From assembly GCA_963691815.1 (NCBI GenBank), contig OY829648.1:35323456-35387455 (forward strand): 64,000 nucleotides of DNA, given 5' to 3'. The notes beneath the pieces were generated by a model. It searched no databases. It saw only the letters and a program-made list of their open reading frames with translations, and was not told the origin of the DNA. This DNA comes from Echiichthys vipera (taxonomy: Eukaryota > Chordata > Actinopteri > Perciformes > Trachinidae). Below, piece after piece: positions 43,881 through 56,800 of this stretch. Both the position numbers and the translations under genes were made by a program. Every line of letters starts with the position of its first letter. The stretch's first letter is position 1.

Positions 43881-44754
43881 ATGTGGCAGGTTCTGGTCAC
43901 ACAGAAAGCCTGATTTTAATGTGAATAGTGAGTTAACCAGACGTACATCATGGATAAAAACAGTGCCCGGCTTTATGTAGCAGCTCTGCTAATGTTCCGT
44001 TATCAGAAATAGAGTTCTTTCATTTATTGCTGTTCCACTTCTATTAAGAGCTTGACTCAATAAACTCCACTATTGGCAGCTTTATACATATTTTGCACTC
44101 AATATGTGCAGAGAGAATAAAGACACAGACACATTAAAGTGCCCTAATACTTGTGCTATACTTCCTTTAAAAAAACACAGCTGGCAGCTGCATGACTCCA
44201 TGCTTCAGCTGCAGACTGCACCCGATGGATTTAAGTGTATCCAGTGTGAGGCAGATCACAGTGGAATCATTTCACATATTCCACTTTAACATGACACACA
44301 CTCTTGCCACCACCCTTTGTGGGTTTAATTCCATCTTGTGGACCTGTAGTATTCATTTCTACATAGAACCATTGCTCTGCAGAAATACATGATAGATGGG
44401 CTGGTTGTGATGTACACATGAACATGTAGTTAAAAGCAAGCATATCAGAGGATTAAGGCTGATACTGAACTAGCTAATCAAGGTTTTCTGCACACCATTT
44501 AGGAGCCATTCAGTGTGTATCAGATTGTTTCTGGTTAAAGGCTGGGTTTAGTTTCTGTTGCGTCCATTCAGATAGAGCACTGCATTAACACACTAGCATC
44601 ACTGACCAGTATGGTGCTGTTCTGAATATGCTCTATGGTAGCAGGTAAAAGTGAGCTCAACAGCTGCTGGAGAGAACACTGCCAACCACCCTGTTTCCAT
44701 ATGTGGATGTGATCGTATGGATATGAGATGAGGCAAGTCCAGCACTGATCAGCT
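43881..44754. other. SZT2 3' UTR side of the intergenic gap
   Basis: No gene seen. On the minus strand an AATAAA lies at about 44028-44023, some 730 bp past the SZT2 stop; it is a possible, not assured, polyadenylation signal. Confidence 0.35.
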
Positions 44755-44898
44755 CTATAGCAGTCCTGTCCAGAGGTTATAGCAGGCCGTGTTGATGACG
44801 GACTCCAGGTGATGATACATGGACACCAGCTGAGGAGGAGGGCTGCTGCTGGCCTGCTGCTGTGATGGCAGCGGCTCCCGGAACACAATCTTCAGGCT
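44755..44898 (-). CDS. SZT2: SZT2 last exon with stop
   Basis: Reads SLKIVFREPLPSQQQASSS to NLWTGLL, then TAG at 44757-44755. Acceptor CCTACAG. Confidence 0.85.
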   Translation of the reverse strand, partial: SLKIVFREPLPSQQQASSSPPPQLVSMYHHLESVINTACYNLWTGLL

Positions 44899-47800
44899 CT
44901 GTAGGAGGAAGAAAATGGCAACAAAACATTGCAGGGATGTTTGCATGACTATAAAATAATAAATATAAATCACATCAGTACTATAACTCACTGTTTTTCC
45001 AGCTTGGGTGTCCAGAAAGACCAAAACAAAGCAGTCGGTGAACTTCTGGTTCAGAACAGCCTGAAACAAAGATGGCCGACACAGATATAGATTAGATGGA
45101 CATTAAATAGTAAAGCTCTTATTACAAGGATTCATCCGTTTGATATTCGTTAGTGTTAAACAGAAAGGAAACACTTTTCTTGGTGGAAATTAAAAGGTCA
45201 TATTTAAAATAAATAGTAGTTTATTAATTAATACAGTAGGTATTTAACAAACAGTGGCAGAGTGTTTTCTATTTGAAACTTTTGTAACTTAACAATGTTT
45301 CTGAACACAGAAACAAGAATCTCCTGGATGACTACATCCTTTTAATCATTTCCAACCTATGTTCCTGTTCATCCATTTTGTTTATTATTTATACTTTTTC
45401 CATACTTTTTTTGGCTGCTTCTAACTGCTGCATATTTTCAGCTACAAAAAAACATTTTAATATCAAAATGTTCCTTCAGCCTATCATGCTTTTTCAGATA
45501 TTCAGCTTTTTCCATATTTTTTTATAATGCAAACCAATGGAGATCAGCTTAAAATCCTCTTAAACATGCCTCTCTTTGAAACCCTACTTGTTCCATAGAC
45601 TTCGCCTTACAGTCATCATTTAAACTTTAAACATTTACAAAACCTTCAGCTATTCCAGAATGACTTTTCGTTTTTGATATCTTTTATAGTTTTTAAATGA
45701 TCACCCTTTAAATATGATGCTGTTTTCAGACTTTTCAGAGTTTTCAATGGTTGTGTGTTGGATGGAATGTTCAGCCACAGAGTGGGAGACTCTACTGTTG
45801 GAGTAGACAAGAAAACAGAAAGAAAATCTCTCTTCAACTGCTATGATTTCCACCGTTTTAACTCTTTCTACATAACTTTGACATTAAAATGTAGGAAAAA
45901 TTGTGCCTTTCTAAAGATGTAGATTTGGAAGCAAACAGACTCACACATTTGGCAGAGAAAGCCTCCAAGTGACCAGAGAGGCAACCAACTGCTGCACTGA
46001 CTCCTATATTAACTGATGGGGAGCGGAGCAGAAACAGGGTCTTTCTAAAATCTGCTCTAGCGCTCACAGTTTTTTGACTACCCACACAAATCTTACACTA
46101 CATGTCCACTAGGGTGTCTTTACTTCCCCTCTCTTTCTCTGTGTCTGTCTTTATGTTGTAACAGTGGTTAACCAATTCTAAAGGATGGTATCATTCAGTT
46201 GCTGAGCATTTAAATAAAGAATACATCAAATTAAGTCAAAAGCTAAACAGAACTGTATGTTCAGTATCAGTCAGTTGCTTTACATTTGAATAAATAAAAC
46301 ATAAAGAAAATAGCTATATTACTCCATTTCTAAATCACCCTAAGGATAGTTTTATGCATTATATGTAAAAAAGGTTTTCATATCAGCAAGAAAGCATATC
46401 GCCAATACTGATAGATATTGATATTTGTGATAGGCCGATATCTGCTGACTGATATATTCCTCTGGCTCTAGTACTTCTACGGTAAGTCTGGTGATGTTCT
46501 ATATTTTTCTCATTGTCAACCAATCCAATGTGCAGAGCAGAACCTACACTGAACAAGTATTTTGTGTATTTATATCAGAGCTTGATTGTTGTTGTGTTTC
46601 TACCTTACCATCAACAGACATGACTGAATTATTAGCATAAGCTTACAGGTTTCAAGAGTTTGAATAGATGTTCAGATTGTTTGGAAACTAAAGGCTGCCT
46701 GAAGAGCAGAGTGAGTTCCAGAGTGCACAACAGTGGAGTGGACTAGTTTCCTGGGTCCAGACGTTAAAATCTACCCACTTGTTGACTATATCAGGCTGGT
46801 GTACTAGTGAAGTTTAAGTGATGTGATTGGCAAAGAATACTACACTACCCATGAGTCTCAGTGGTCGTTGCTATCGTGATACTCCAGCCAGAATTCTAGT
46901 GCACAGAAAGCTTTGTCGTAGTTGTCAAACACTGCAGCATAGTCAACTTAAATGGTTCAGTTAACACACAAACTAGTTACCTATTAATAAACTTAATAAA
47001 CTCCACCCCACTCTCAGGGTGCGCCAAGGGAGCTTGGCCACGCAATTACCCGGAGTGTGTGTGGCAATTGGAGCACTTGGATGAGATCTTGTCACGCTGC
47101 TGGGTTCTTGAAAATAGATCCAACAGTGTTAATGAAGCTCAAAGTGGGTGACAACCAGTGGCTCCGACTGTCGCCTTCTTGGCAGAGCCCAACTCTACCT
47201 GTCCCAGCTAATCCAAAAAAAATGGAAAAAGAGGTGGTGGAGCTGAGGTGGGCTCAATGAAGCCTACACTCTCCTGAGACAGCCATCCCTTAATTATGTA
47301 GAACGTTATGCCTTAATTTGAATGAAAGGGTTGTATAAAAATGAACCCCCTGCACGGTTGCCACGAAAGAGGAAATTGGCTCTAAAAGTGTTTTTGTAGC
47401 AGGCATGAGGCTCTGTGGGGACTCACTTTTGGAACAACATCAAGTGGCCTTGGCTCCTTTTTTTAGCAACTTTTTCAGCATCTATTATACTCTCCTCACT
47501 ATCTTTCTTTAGTGGTTACATCAGGAGTCATTCAGCTGGATTTTCCTTTTAAAGAACTTTTTTAACTCAGTGGGGTCTAAAAGCAGCTGGTGAAATGAGC
47601 TGCCTACCCAGGTGTGAGGAAGGTCTCCCTGGACAATTCGTTCCAGGGCTGGAATTAAACTCCCGGGGTGACGGATCCCCAGCACAGGCTGCAATATGAT
47701 GGCCGTGTGTGAGTCCCGTCTCCCCACCCTCTCAATACTGAGGGAGAACGTCTCTGGCCTGAAGGTTCACCTCAAGGAGAGGGACAAAATCCTCCTGGAT

Positions 47801-50800
47801 CTCTCCACCGTCGCCACGACCCAGGCGAGTTCGTCACCCGTCTTAGGCCTTCTGGCGCTGGTGACCGGAGCATGACGGCTGCGGACAACACCACCCTACC
47901 GTGGACAGCCTCCATCACCACCAGATCTCTGGCACCACCAGGGAGCCAAGCCAAAGTCAATGGCACCTTCCACCCCCTGCCTTTGCCCTGTGACGTGGCA
48001 GTGCTCCATCAGGGAGGACGGAGCGGTGGCTCCGGTTCTGGTGAGCTCAACTCCACTCAAGCCGAGTGAACCCTGGTCCGTGGTGAACAGGGGCACTGGG
48101 GCTTGTCTATCTCTTCTTGCTCCGCCTCCGGCCTACCACTGGATAACAGGTATGACGTCCTAAGCCTGCAGGATTTCCTTCTGCTGGGTGTGTGCTCCAG
48201 CTTGCCCCCGGGATCCGTCCATCCAGCAGGTCATGGCTCTCGCCAGCCCAGGAGCCGGGGTCCTCTCATCCAACTTGATCCCTCCCGCTGTCTCGGTTAG
48301 GAGCAGCCGCGGGCCCACGCAACCCCAGGCAGCCTGTGAAACAGCACATTCCCTCCGTGCTGGTTGTTGGGACCACGATGGTTAGGCACGGGAGGGTACG
48401 CGGCGGCCAGATCTTCATCCGTCCTGGAGCCCGCTTCAGGGAGGTTGATTTCTCCTCCTTCCAGTTGCATTTCTGAATTGAATTGAACTAACCAACGACT
48501 TGTGTATATTACAGGTATCAGTTTTAAATGGGCTTTCTTAAATATCTCTGCTTGAGAAACAGGATATGTGGCGTGAAAGCGTGTGGAATCGAGTCTCACA
48601 GTCAGTCCATGAGTCGGCAGCCCTGCTGGATATAAGACATATTCTTTTGATCTCCAGCTATCTCATTTACAAATTGAATGAGTAGTCTCATAAACTCTGA
48701 AGGACCCGATAATTATCCTCCTCAACCATAAAAAAATTCCTCCGGAGTATTTTTTAACATTTCAACAGTGACAGTCTTAAAGTGATTCTACTCTTTGCAT
48801 AAAAGGATTGTTCCTGTGTTTTACAGAGGAAGACTGAGGTCTACCTCAAGGGTGTCTTTGCAAACCTTCAATAAAATCCAACCACAAAAAAACATAAAAC
48901 ACCCGTTTTGGTTGGTCCATCAAGGTCAATACTGACCCTGAGCATAATTCATTTGCTCTGGTATAAAAAGAGGAAGGAGATAAAAAGATTCTCACCAGAT
49001 ATTGGATGCCGTTCTCGTCAAAGTGTCTGCAGCTCTGAGGGAAGCGGTTCAGCAGGACTTTGATCAGACTCTGGTACCAGGCTCGATTCATGGTCAGGAA
49101 GCAGTCCTGCAGCAAGAAACAACACAGCCATTAAAACAAGCAGCCTGTCATTCATCGTAAACTGGACATGAAGACCTGCTTTACTAACCTGACTCTGCCA
49201 GATGGATTGATTCGCATAATTCTCATTTGCTCTGTATATCCATCTGGGAACTCTCGATTGGAGCTCTTTTGGGAAGAGGCGGAAATACTGGTTGCTGATT
49301 GGATAAACCATCACCATCTATGTTTGTCATGTTTGCTTGTGGCCAAATCAACCAATCAGATCAACGTAGCGTATGACGTACTAACGAAGCGCAGAGGCAA
49401 AGTAAATAACATGTCGAAGCCACCGTTGTTTAGACTGAACAGTCGCTTCTCGTTGCGTCACACTTTGAGCCGCCTCAAAACCAATTCTGATTGGTTTGGT
49501 CACTTGGGCAACCTTCTCTTAATTTTCTTTGCTGCAGTTACCAGACTAATCTGAGAGTAAAATACGATGGATCTCGCAAAATCAGGATGGTCTCGCGAGG
49601 TTATTGCTTTACCTGCACAGGGATATTTTACCTTAGATATTGCAACAGCTTTTTTCCTTGGCTCCTTGTTTTATATATACAGTCTATGGCAATACTGTGA
49701 CAAAGCAACAGGTACAATCCCCCTTCAATATCCCTGCCACAGTATACATTCATTATCTGCAAATGATAGATTTTACAGTTTATATACACATCGTCACTGT
49801 CAAATATAAATCTAATAGAGCCACCTATTACATTAATTATTCCATATGTATTCCAGCACCCTTTGCACTCGACCCCACTATGTCATACCTCTTACAAATG
49901 CCAACGTGTCAACTGTCATAATTAAATATTTTTGCGACCTTAGTACTGCTCAACCTTAGTTTACCTATAGCAAAAGCCTGCAGAGAGACGGAGCCACAGC
50001 TAATTAGCAACAAGATGCCTCCCTTCTCTGTAGACGACTACCACAAACTTCTCCAGAAGATTGCAGTACTGAAAATCCACAGGTTATAAGTGAATGTGGA
50101 AGTGAATGGACAATGTGGGAACGATACAACTATACCATGGTCCCAAAACAGTGGACAAGAAAATGCTAACATATGGCTAGTTAGCACTACGAAGAAATAG
50201 GAGGACTGTGTACAAGGTAGTAAATCCACAAGTTCTCGCTGGAACTCTCTTGGTGCTAAGCCTAAGAGTAATTCATCTCCCTGGAGAATGCGTGGGAGAC
50301 TAACAGGCAGAGCCCAGCACATCGAGATTTGTAGAGCAGGCTCTACTATCCCGGCACAGGCCTCATCAACCCCTGCTCCTAGCAGGGCAGAGCCCTGGAC
50401 AGCTGCCAAAGGATGGAATAACAAAACTCCCCAACAACAATGTGTACAACTGGAGAACAGATTTGCTCCACTGCTGCAGGATCCTGGATCCCTATCTGAC
50501 GAGCTGGATCATTTTTCATCTGCTCTTTTCAACCCTTTTTTATCTCCTAAGTCACTCAACTGTTCCCTCTGCCAAGGACACGAAACAGGAGGAATCAAAA
50601 CAAAACCTCAGCATGAAGAGAGCTTTGAGCATGATCAGCAAGGAGAAAAAGTTGTTGTCAATGTTGACAAACTTCATGACAAAGGGACGAAAGAACTTTA
50701 TTGTGTCATTGATAACCATGGATTTATTTAGCATGTAACGCTGGACTTATTATTGATGGTGCTCTTTCTGATCATTCCTGTGTTTTCTTTGACAGTGCTA

Positions 50801-53800
50801 TCTCTGCCCAGAGTGATGTTCAAACGTTCCCGGTTCCGGCGCTGTGTAAAGCGGCAGCCAGCAACAGTTGCTCCCTCTCCTTTCCGCACTTTTTTGCTAT
50901 TTTATCTTATTTTACTGTCTTTTTATTAGTGCTTTTTCCTGTAAGTCGTAGTGCTAACCTTAGCCAACTATGTTCGTGAACTTTCTTACGTGTTTTTTGT
51001 CCGCTTGTCTCATTCTTGGGACTATTTTTGCCGACCGCGTCTCCGTCTGGACGCAACAATGTGGCGGCTCCATTGTTTACACCCGTGACCAGCTGTTGTC
51101 GCTAACACCAACGGCGCTAATGCGGGAGAGGCCTGAAATCCCCAAAGAACTGAGGAGAAAGTACAGGGGATGTAAGGCTGGACGTAAACAACGGGAAAAG
51201 AAGAGGAGATATAAACCATCTCTCCCTTCCATCACCATGGGGAACGTGAGGTCGCTGGCTAACAAGATGGACGAGCTGGCGGGCCTGGTGAAGACTCAGT
51301 GGATGTATCGTGTGAGCAGTGTGCTGTGTTTCACGGAGACGTGGCTCCACGAGGACATCCCGGACTCGAACGTAACTGTGGACGGCTTTCAGACTGTTCG
51401 GGCAGACAGGAGTCACCGTGAAAGTGGCAAGAGGAAAGGTGGGGGACTTGCTATTCTTATTAACAACAAGTGGTGTCATCCTGGACACGTTTCTGTAAAG
51501 GAGCGTGTGTGTAGCCCGGACATTGAGCTGCTTGCCGTGAGTCTGCGGCCAAACTACCTGCCGAGGGAGTTTTCACACGTGATAGTTCTGGTTGTTTACA
51601 TTCCTCCGACTGCAAACGCGGCGCGCGCGAGTGACGTCATCCACACCGTCGTCGCAGGACTTCAGACATGGCACCCAGACGCATTCATTGCAATATCTGG
51701 GGACTTCAACCACATCACCCTGGCTGCAACACTGCCCACTTTCAAGCAGTTTGTGGACTGTCCCACCAGGGAAAACAAGACACTGGACCTGCTGTATGCT
51801 AATGTTAAGGAGGCTTACAGCTCCACTGCCCTTCCTCCTCTTGGAAGATCAGATCACAACCTCATCCACCTGCAGCCTCTGTATAAGCCCCAAGTCCAGC
51901 GGCTTCCTGTGACCACCAGGACTGTGAGGAGATGGTCACAGGAGACTGACGAAGCTTTACAGGGTTGCTTTGAACTCACAGACTGGGATTTGCTCCTTGA
52001 TGATCTCACGGACTGCATAACAGGATACATCAATTTCTGTGTGGACAGCGTTGTTCCTACAGAGACTGTACGCTGTTTCCCAAATAACAAGCCGTGGGTC
52101 ACCAGAGACATCAAGGTCCTGCTGAATGCGAAGAAGAGGGCCCTCAGAGAAGGGGACAGAGAGCAGATGAGGCAGGTCCAGAGGGAGCTGAAGGAGAGGA
52201 TCCAACAGGGCAAAGACACCTACAGGAGGAAGCTGGAGCACAAACTCCAGCAGAACAACTTAAAGGACGTGTGGAGCGGCATGAGGAGCATCACTGGCTA
52301 CAAACCATCTGGTAGCCAGACGGTAGGCGGTGGTACTGAACGTGCCAATGAGCTGAATCTGTTCTTCAACAGATTTGATGAAAGGGCTCTGGACCGCCTC
52401 CCCACGGCTCCTCTACAACCATCCACCTCCAACTTCCAACCCTGCTGACACCTCCCCCTCAATTCCTTCCTGATTTTGCACTACCTGTCCCCTCCCCCCC
52501 GCCATCACCTCTCTCCACCCCCACCAACACACACAGCAGACAGACCTTCACTGCAGAGCAGGTGAGGAAGGAGCTGTGCAGACTCCGCCCAGGCAAGGCA
52601 GCGGGTCCCGACGGTCCTCAAAACATGTGCGATCCAGCTGTGTGGAGTCCTGCAGTACATCTACAACCTCAGCCTGAGTCTCGAGAAGGTCCCTGTGCTG
52701 TGGAAGACATCCTGCCTGGTACCAGTACCAAAGAAGGTGCGTCTCAGCACCTCCGAAGAGTACAGACCGGTGGCGCTGACGTCGCACCTGATGAAGTCCC
52801 TGGAGAGGCTGGTTCTTTCACTTCTTCGGCCCCTGGTCAGCTCATCACTGGACCCTCTACAGTTTGCCTACCAGCCAAGTCTAGGTGTGGAGGACGCCAT
52901 CATCTTCCTGCTCAACCGTGCCTGCGCCCACCTGGACAGAGCGGGGACCACAGTGAGAATCTTGTTCATGGACTTCTCCAGTGCGTTCAACACCATCCGG
53001 CCTGCTCTGCTGGGACGTAAGCTGACGGCGATGCAGGTGGACCCTCCCCTGGTTTCCTGGATTACGGATTACTTGACGGGTCGACCACAGTATGTCAGAC
53101 TGCAGGACGGAGTGTCTGACACTGTGGTCAGCAGCACTGGAGCTCCACAGGGAACTGTTCTTTCCCCATTTCTGTTCACCCTGTACACCTCAGACTTTCA
53201 GCTCCTCTCTGAGTCCTGCCACCTGCAGAAGTTTGCTGACGATTCTGCAATTGTTGGCTGTGTCAGTGAGGGGAAGGAGGAGGAGTACAGGGGCGTTGTG
53301 GACTCCTTTGTCGACTGGTGTGCAGCTAATCACCTGATTCTAAACGCCACCAAGACTAAGGAGCTAGTGGTGGATTTCAGCAGGAGTAAATCTGCCCCCA
53401 CACCCATCTCCATCAACGGCGTGACTGTGGATGTTATCCAGGATTACAAATATCTTGGAGTATACCTGGACAACAAACTGGACTTTTCCAAGAACACTGA
53501 GGCTGTTTACAAGAAGGGCCAGAGTCGTCTCTATTTCCTGAGGAGGCTCCGGTCATTCAACGTATGTAACACCATGCTGAGGATGTTCTACCAGTCAGTG
53601 GTAGCCAGTGCCATCTTCTTTGCTGTTGTGTGCTGGGGCAGCAGACTGAGGGCAGCAGACGCAAAGAGGATCAGTAAGATCATCAGGAAGGCTGGCTCCG
53701 TCCTGGAGGTCAAACTGGACTCTTTGGTGGCGGTGTCTGAGAGGCGGATGCTGTCTAAACTGCACAGCATCCTGGACAATAACTCTCACCCTCTCCACCA

Positions 53801-56800
53801 GCTGCTGACCTCCAGCAGAAGCACATTCAGCCATAGACTCATTCTCCCACGGTGTAATACCGAACGCCGGAGGAAGTCTTTTCTTCCGGCGGCCATCAAA
53901 CTTTATAATTCATCTCCCCAAGGTCAGGTAAGGAACAGTGGAGACACTGTATCCTGAAAATGTCACTTTGTCACTTTATTCAGTTGTACTGTCACTTAGT
54001 TTAGTAAGTAATGCTGCTATACTACACTGTCACTGTATACCACCACTACATCACTTATTTGTGGTACTGTAACTTACTGCTGCGACACTTTACACTGTCT
54101 CTTTATATCACCACAACATCACTTTATTCATTTATTAATGGTACTGTAACTATCTGCTGATACACTTACTGTACTTCAGGACATGCTGCTACATTTCACT
54201 GTGGTTTACTGTAACTGACTTAAGTACGAAATGCTGCTACACTCCACTGTGCCATACTGTCACTTAGTTCTGTACGACATGCTGCTACATTTTTAACATT
54301 TTTAACACTTATAACTTATCGCTCCTTCTCACTTATCTAGTTTGTACTTATTTTATTCAACCTGCTGCTAAACTGCACAGCGCGTATTGTTGTATATTGT
54401 ATATACCTACGCTTAACCACGACGTCTGTGGCACTCTGTCACACTTGGTTCATTGCTTGATTTATCTGACGTTAGCTTTAATTTGATTTGATTTATGTTT
54501 ATGCTTATTGTTACTCTGATCCTTTTCCGCCTTTGTATCGAAACTGTTGCACAATAATTTCCCTTGGGATAAATAAAGCTTCTTGAATCTTGAATCTTGA
54601 ATCTTGAATATCACAGAAAACACCTGTGGAGCATTTATTCAGGCTTTCTCCTCCACACCAACCCTCCCCTGGGTCCCAGTAAATGAGTTTGTTGATAATT
54701 TCTAAGTAAAAATTACAAATATTATTGAAACCATTGCACCCACTAAGGTGAAAGTGGTCTCTGGCAAAAAAAAAAGTCTTCATGGAGAAATTCCACGTTG
54801 GTAAGAATAGAAAAAAAGAGAGAGTGTCGGAAAGCTGAATGCAGGTGGCAGAAAACAAATCTCCAGGTTCACTATGACATCTATAAAGAAAGACCTCAAA
54901 TCTGCAACTTGAAGATCAAAAATGCAAGACAATTTTGCAATTCTTCTCAGGCATAATCAAAAACAATAATAATGCACATGCCTTGTTTTCTACTGTTGAC
55001 AGGCTAACAAACCCTTCTGTGTCAGCAGTCCCTGAACTGCTGTCCACCAGGGCATGCAACGAATTTGCCTCCTTTTTCAAAAATTACATGTGGAGTTCCC
55101 CAAGGCTCCATTCTGGGGCCTCTTCTGTTTAATATAGACACGCTGCCACTGGCTCAGATCATGAAAAACAACATATGTTACCACAGCTATGCAGATTACA
55201 CACAAATGTACATAACTATATCACCAGGCGATAGTCCGATACAAGCACTAAGCAGATGCATCGAGCAAATCGATGATTCGATGGAGCAGAATTTTCTCCA
55301 ATTAAACAAAGAAAAAAATGAAATTATTGTTTTTGGACACTAAAAACCCCAAACCAAGCCAGGAACTTAGGTGTATTTATGGACTCAGACTTAACCTTCA
55401 ACAGTCACATTGAAGCAATTACAAAGCCAGCCTACTATCACCTAAAGAATATACCAATGATTAAAGGAATACTGTAACAGTGTCTTTACAGGTCTCCCTA
55501 AAAAGTCCATCAGATAGCTACAGTTAATTCAAAACGCTACTGCTCGAGTCCTCAATAAGACCAAAAAAGTAGATCATATCACTCCAGTTCGCACATCTTT
55601 ACACTGGCTTCCTGTCTGTCGAATAATTGATTTCAAAATATTTCTGTTGGTTTACAAAGCACTGAATGGTTTAGGACCTAAATACATTTCAGATCTTCTG
55701 CTCAGCTACGGTCATCTCTCAGATCCTCTGGAACAGGTCTGCTCTGTGTCCCCAGAGTCAGGACTAAACATGGGACAGGGTCTGCTCTGTGTCCCCAGAG
55801 TCAGGACTAAACATGGGACAGGTCTGCTCTGTGTCACCAAAGTCAGGACTAAACATGGAGAGGCAGCGTTCTGTTTTCATGTTATCATCACGCTATACAA
55901 ATAAACTTGCCTTGCCTTACACAGGCGTTCCTATAGCCGGTCAAGACAGATGTTCGACCATCATGGAGCAGGGTCTGTTTGACGTTCCTGCCTGTTAAAA
56001 GTAAAGTTTTTCATTGCCATAGTGATAAAAGTCAATGCGACTCGGCATTGCTCATGGAGGAATTGTTGGATCTCTGTAAATCATAATTAAGTCATAGAGT
56101 GTGGTCTAGACCTACTCTATATGTAAACTGTCTTTAGATAACTTTCGTTATGATTTGGCACTATAAATAAAATTCAATTGTATTAGTTAGTTAGGTGATG
56201 CTGCCAATGCGCCATCTAGCCAGATGGTACCAGATTTGTTGGGGCCACTCAGACATCTTATCTACAAATGTCCACCAAATGTGGCGTCAATATCATCATT
56301 GATCATATTTACCAGCATAATTATCATCTTCATATTCTATCACCTTAGCTGTGCTTGTTTCTACTATGCTACTATATTACCCGCCATAACATATAAGTCA
56401 TACTCACATTACTATAGATATTATTATAGTTAAGTGTGAATCTTACCAGCTGAGGGTCGATCTCCCCCACTGAGCGGCTCTGCACAGCCTCCAGCAGCTC
56501 CTCCAGTTCGCTGAACGACAGCTTCGTCAGCTTCAGTTTGTCCAAAGCCAGGTGCTCTCCGTGGAACAGCCTCCTCCACAGATTATCCCTGCGGCAGTGA
56601 CCCATGGCTTGCTCCACACTGGCCTGGATCTGTCTGCGGGCAGACACCACCTCGTTGCTGAGCAGTGGGAACAGAGGAGAGGAATAGAGCAGCCCCTGAG
56701 CCTCTGGTCCAGCCCCCGCCAGAGGGTAAAACTCATTGCCATCGCTCGGAGCCAAGGGGGCTGCAGCTTCAGACGGCATTTCCTCCCAGAGGTCCTGCTC

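Larger units (their letters stand above)
49950..55919 (+). mobile_element. Older L2-superclade LINE, split by a younger LINE
   Basis: ORF1 begins near 50013 (MPPFSVDDYHKLLQKIAVL) and ends around LENRFAPLLQDPG (50452-50490). A late endonuclease piece reads GALSDHSCVFFDS (50758-50795). The copy is then interrupted by the LINE at 50839-54604 and resumes at 54605 (TENTCGAFIQAFSS, ITNIIETIAPTKVKVV). RT residues resume at 55085 (CGVPQGSILGPLLFNI) after a deletion of the fingers and palm. The catalytic box reads YADYTQMYI, losing one Asp. The C-terminus (VDHITPVRTSLHWLPV) leads to a TTGCC-type 3' end at 55905-55919. Confidence 0.7.

Noticed and set aside
44568..44888. 106-residue minus-strand frame with Cys/Ser/His content
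   Set aside because: Overlaps the last SZT2 exon in another frame; the SZT2 frame has matching splice phase and a sensible stop.
56372..56446. Extension of the SZT2 exon reading past the donor (VRFTLNYNNIYSN)
   Set aside because: This is intron and repeat sequence read through after a good GTAAGA donor; the phase fits splicing at 56447.
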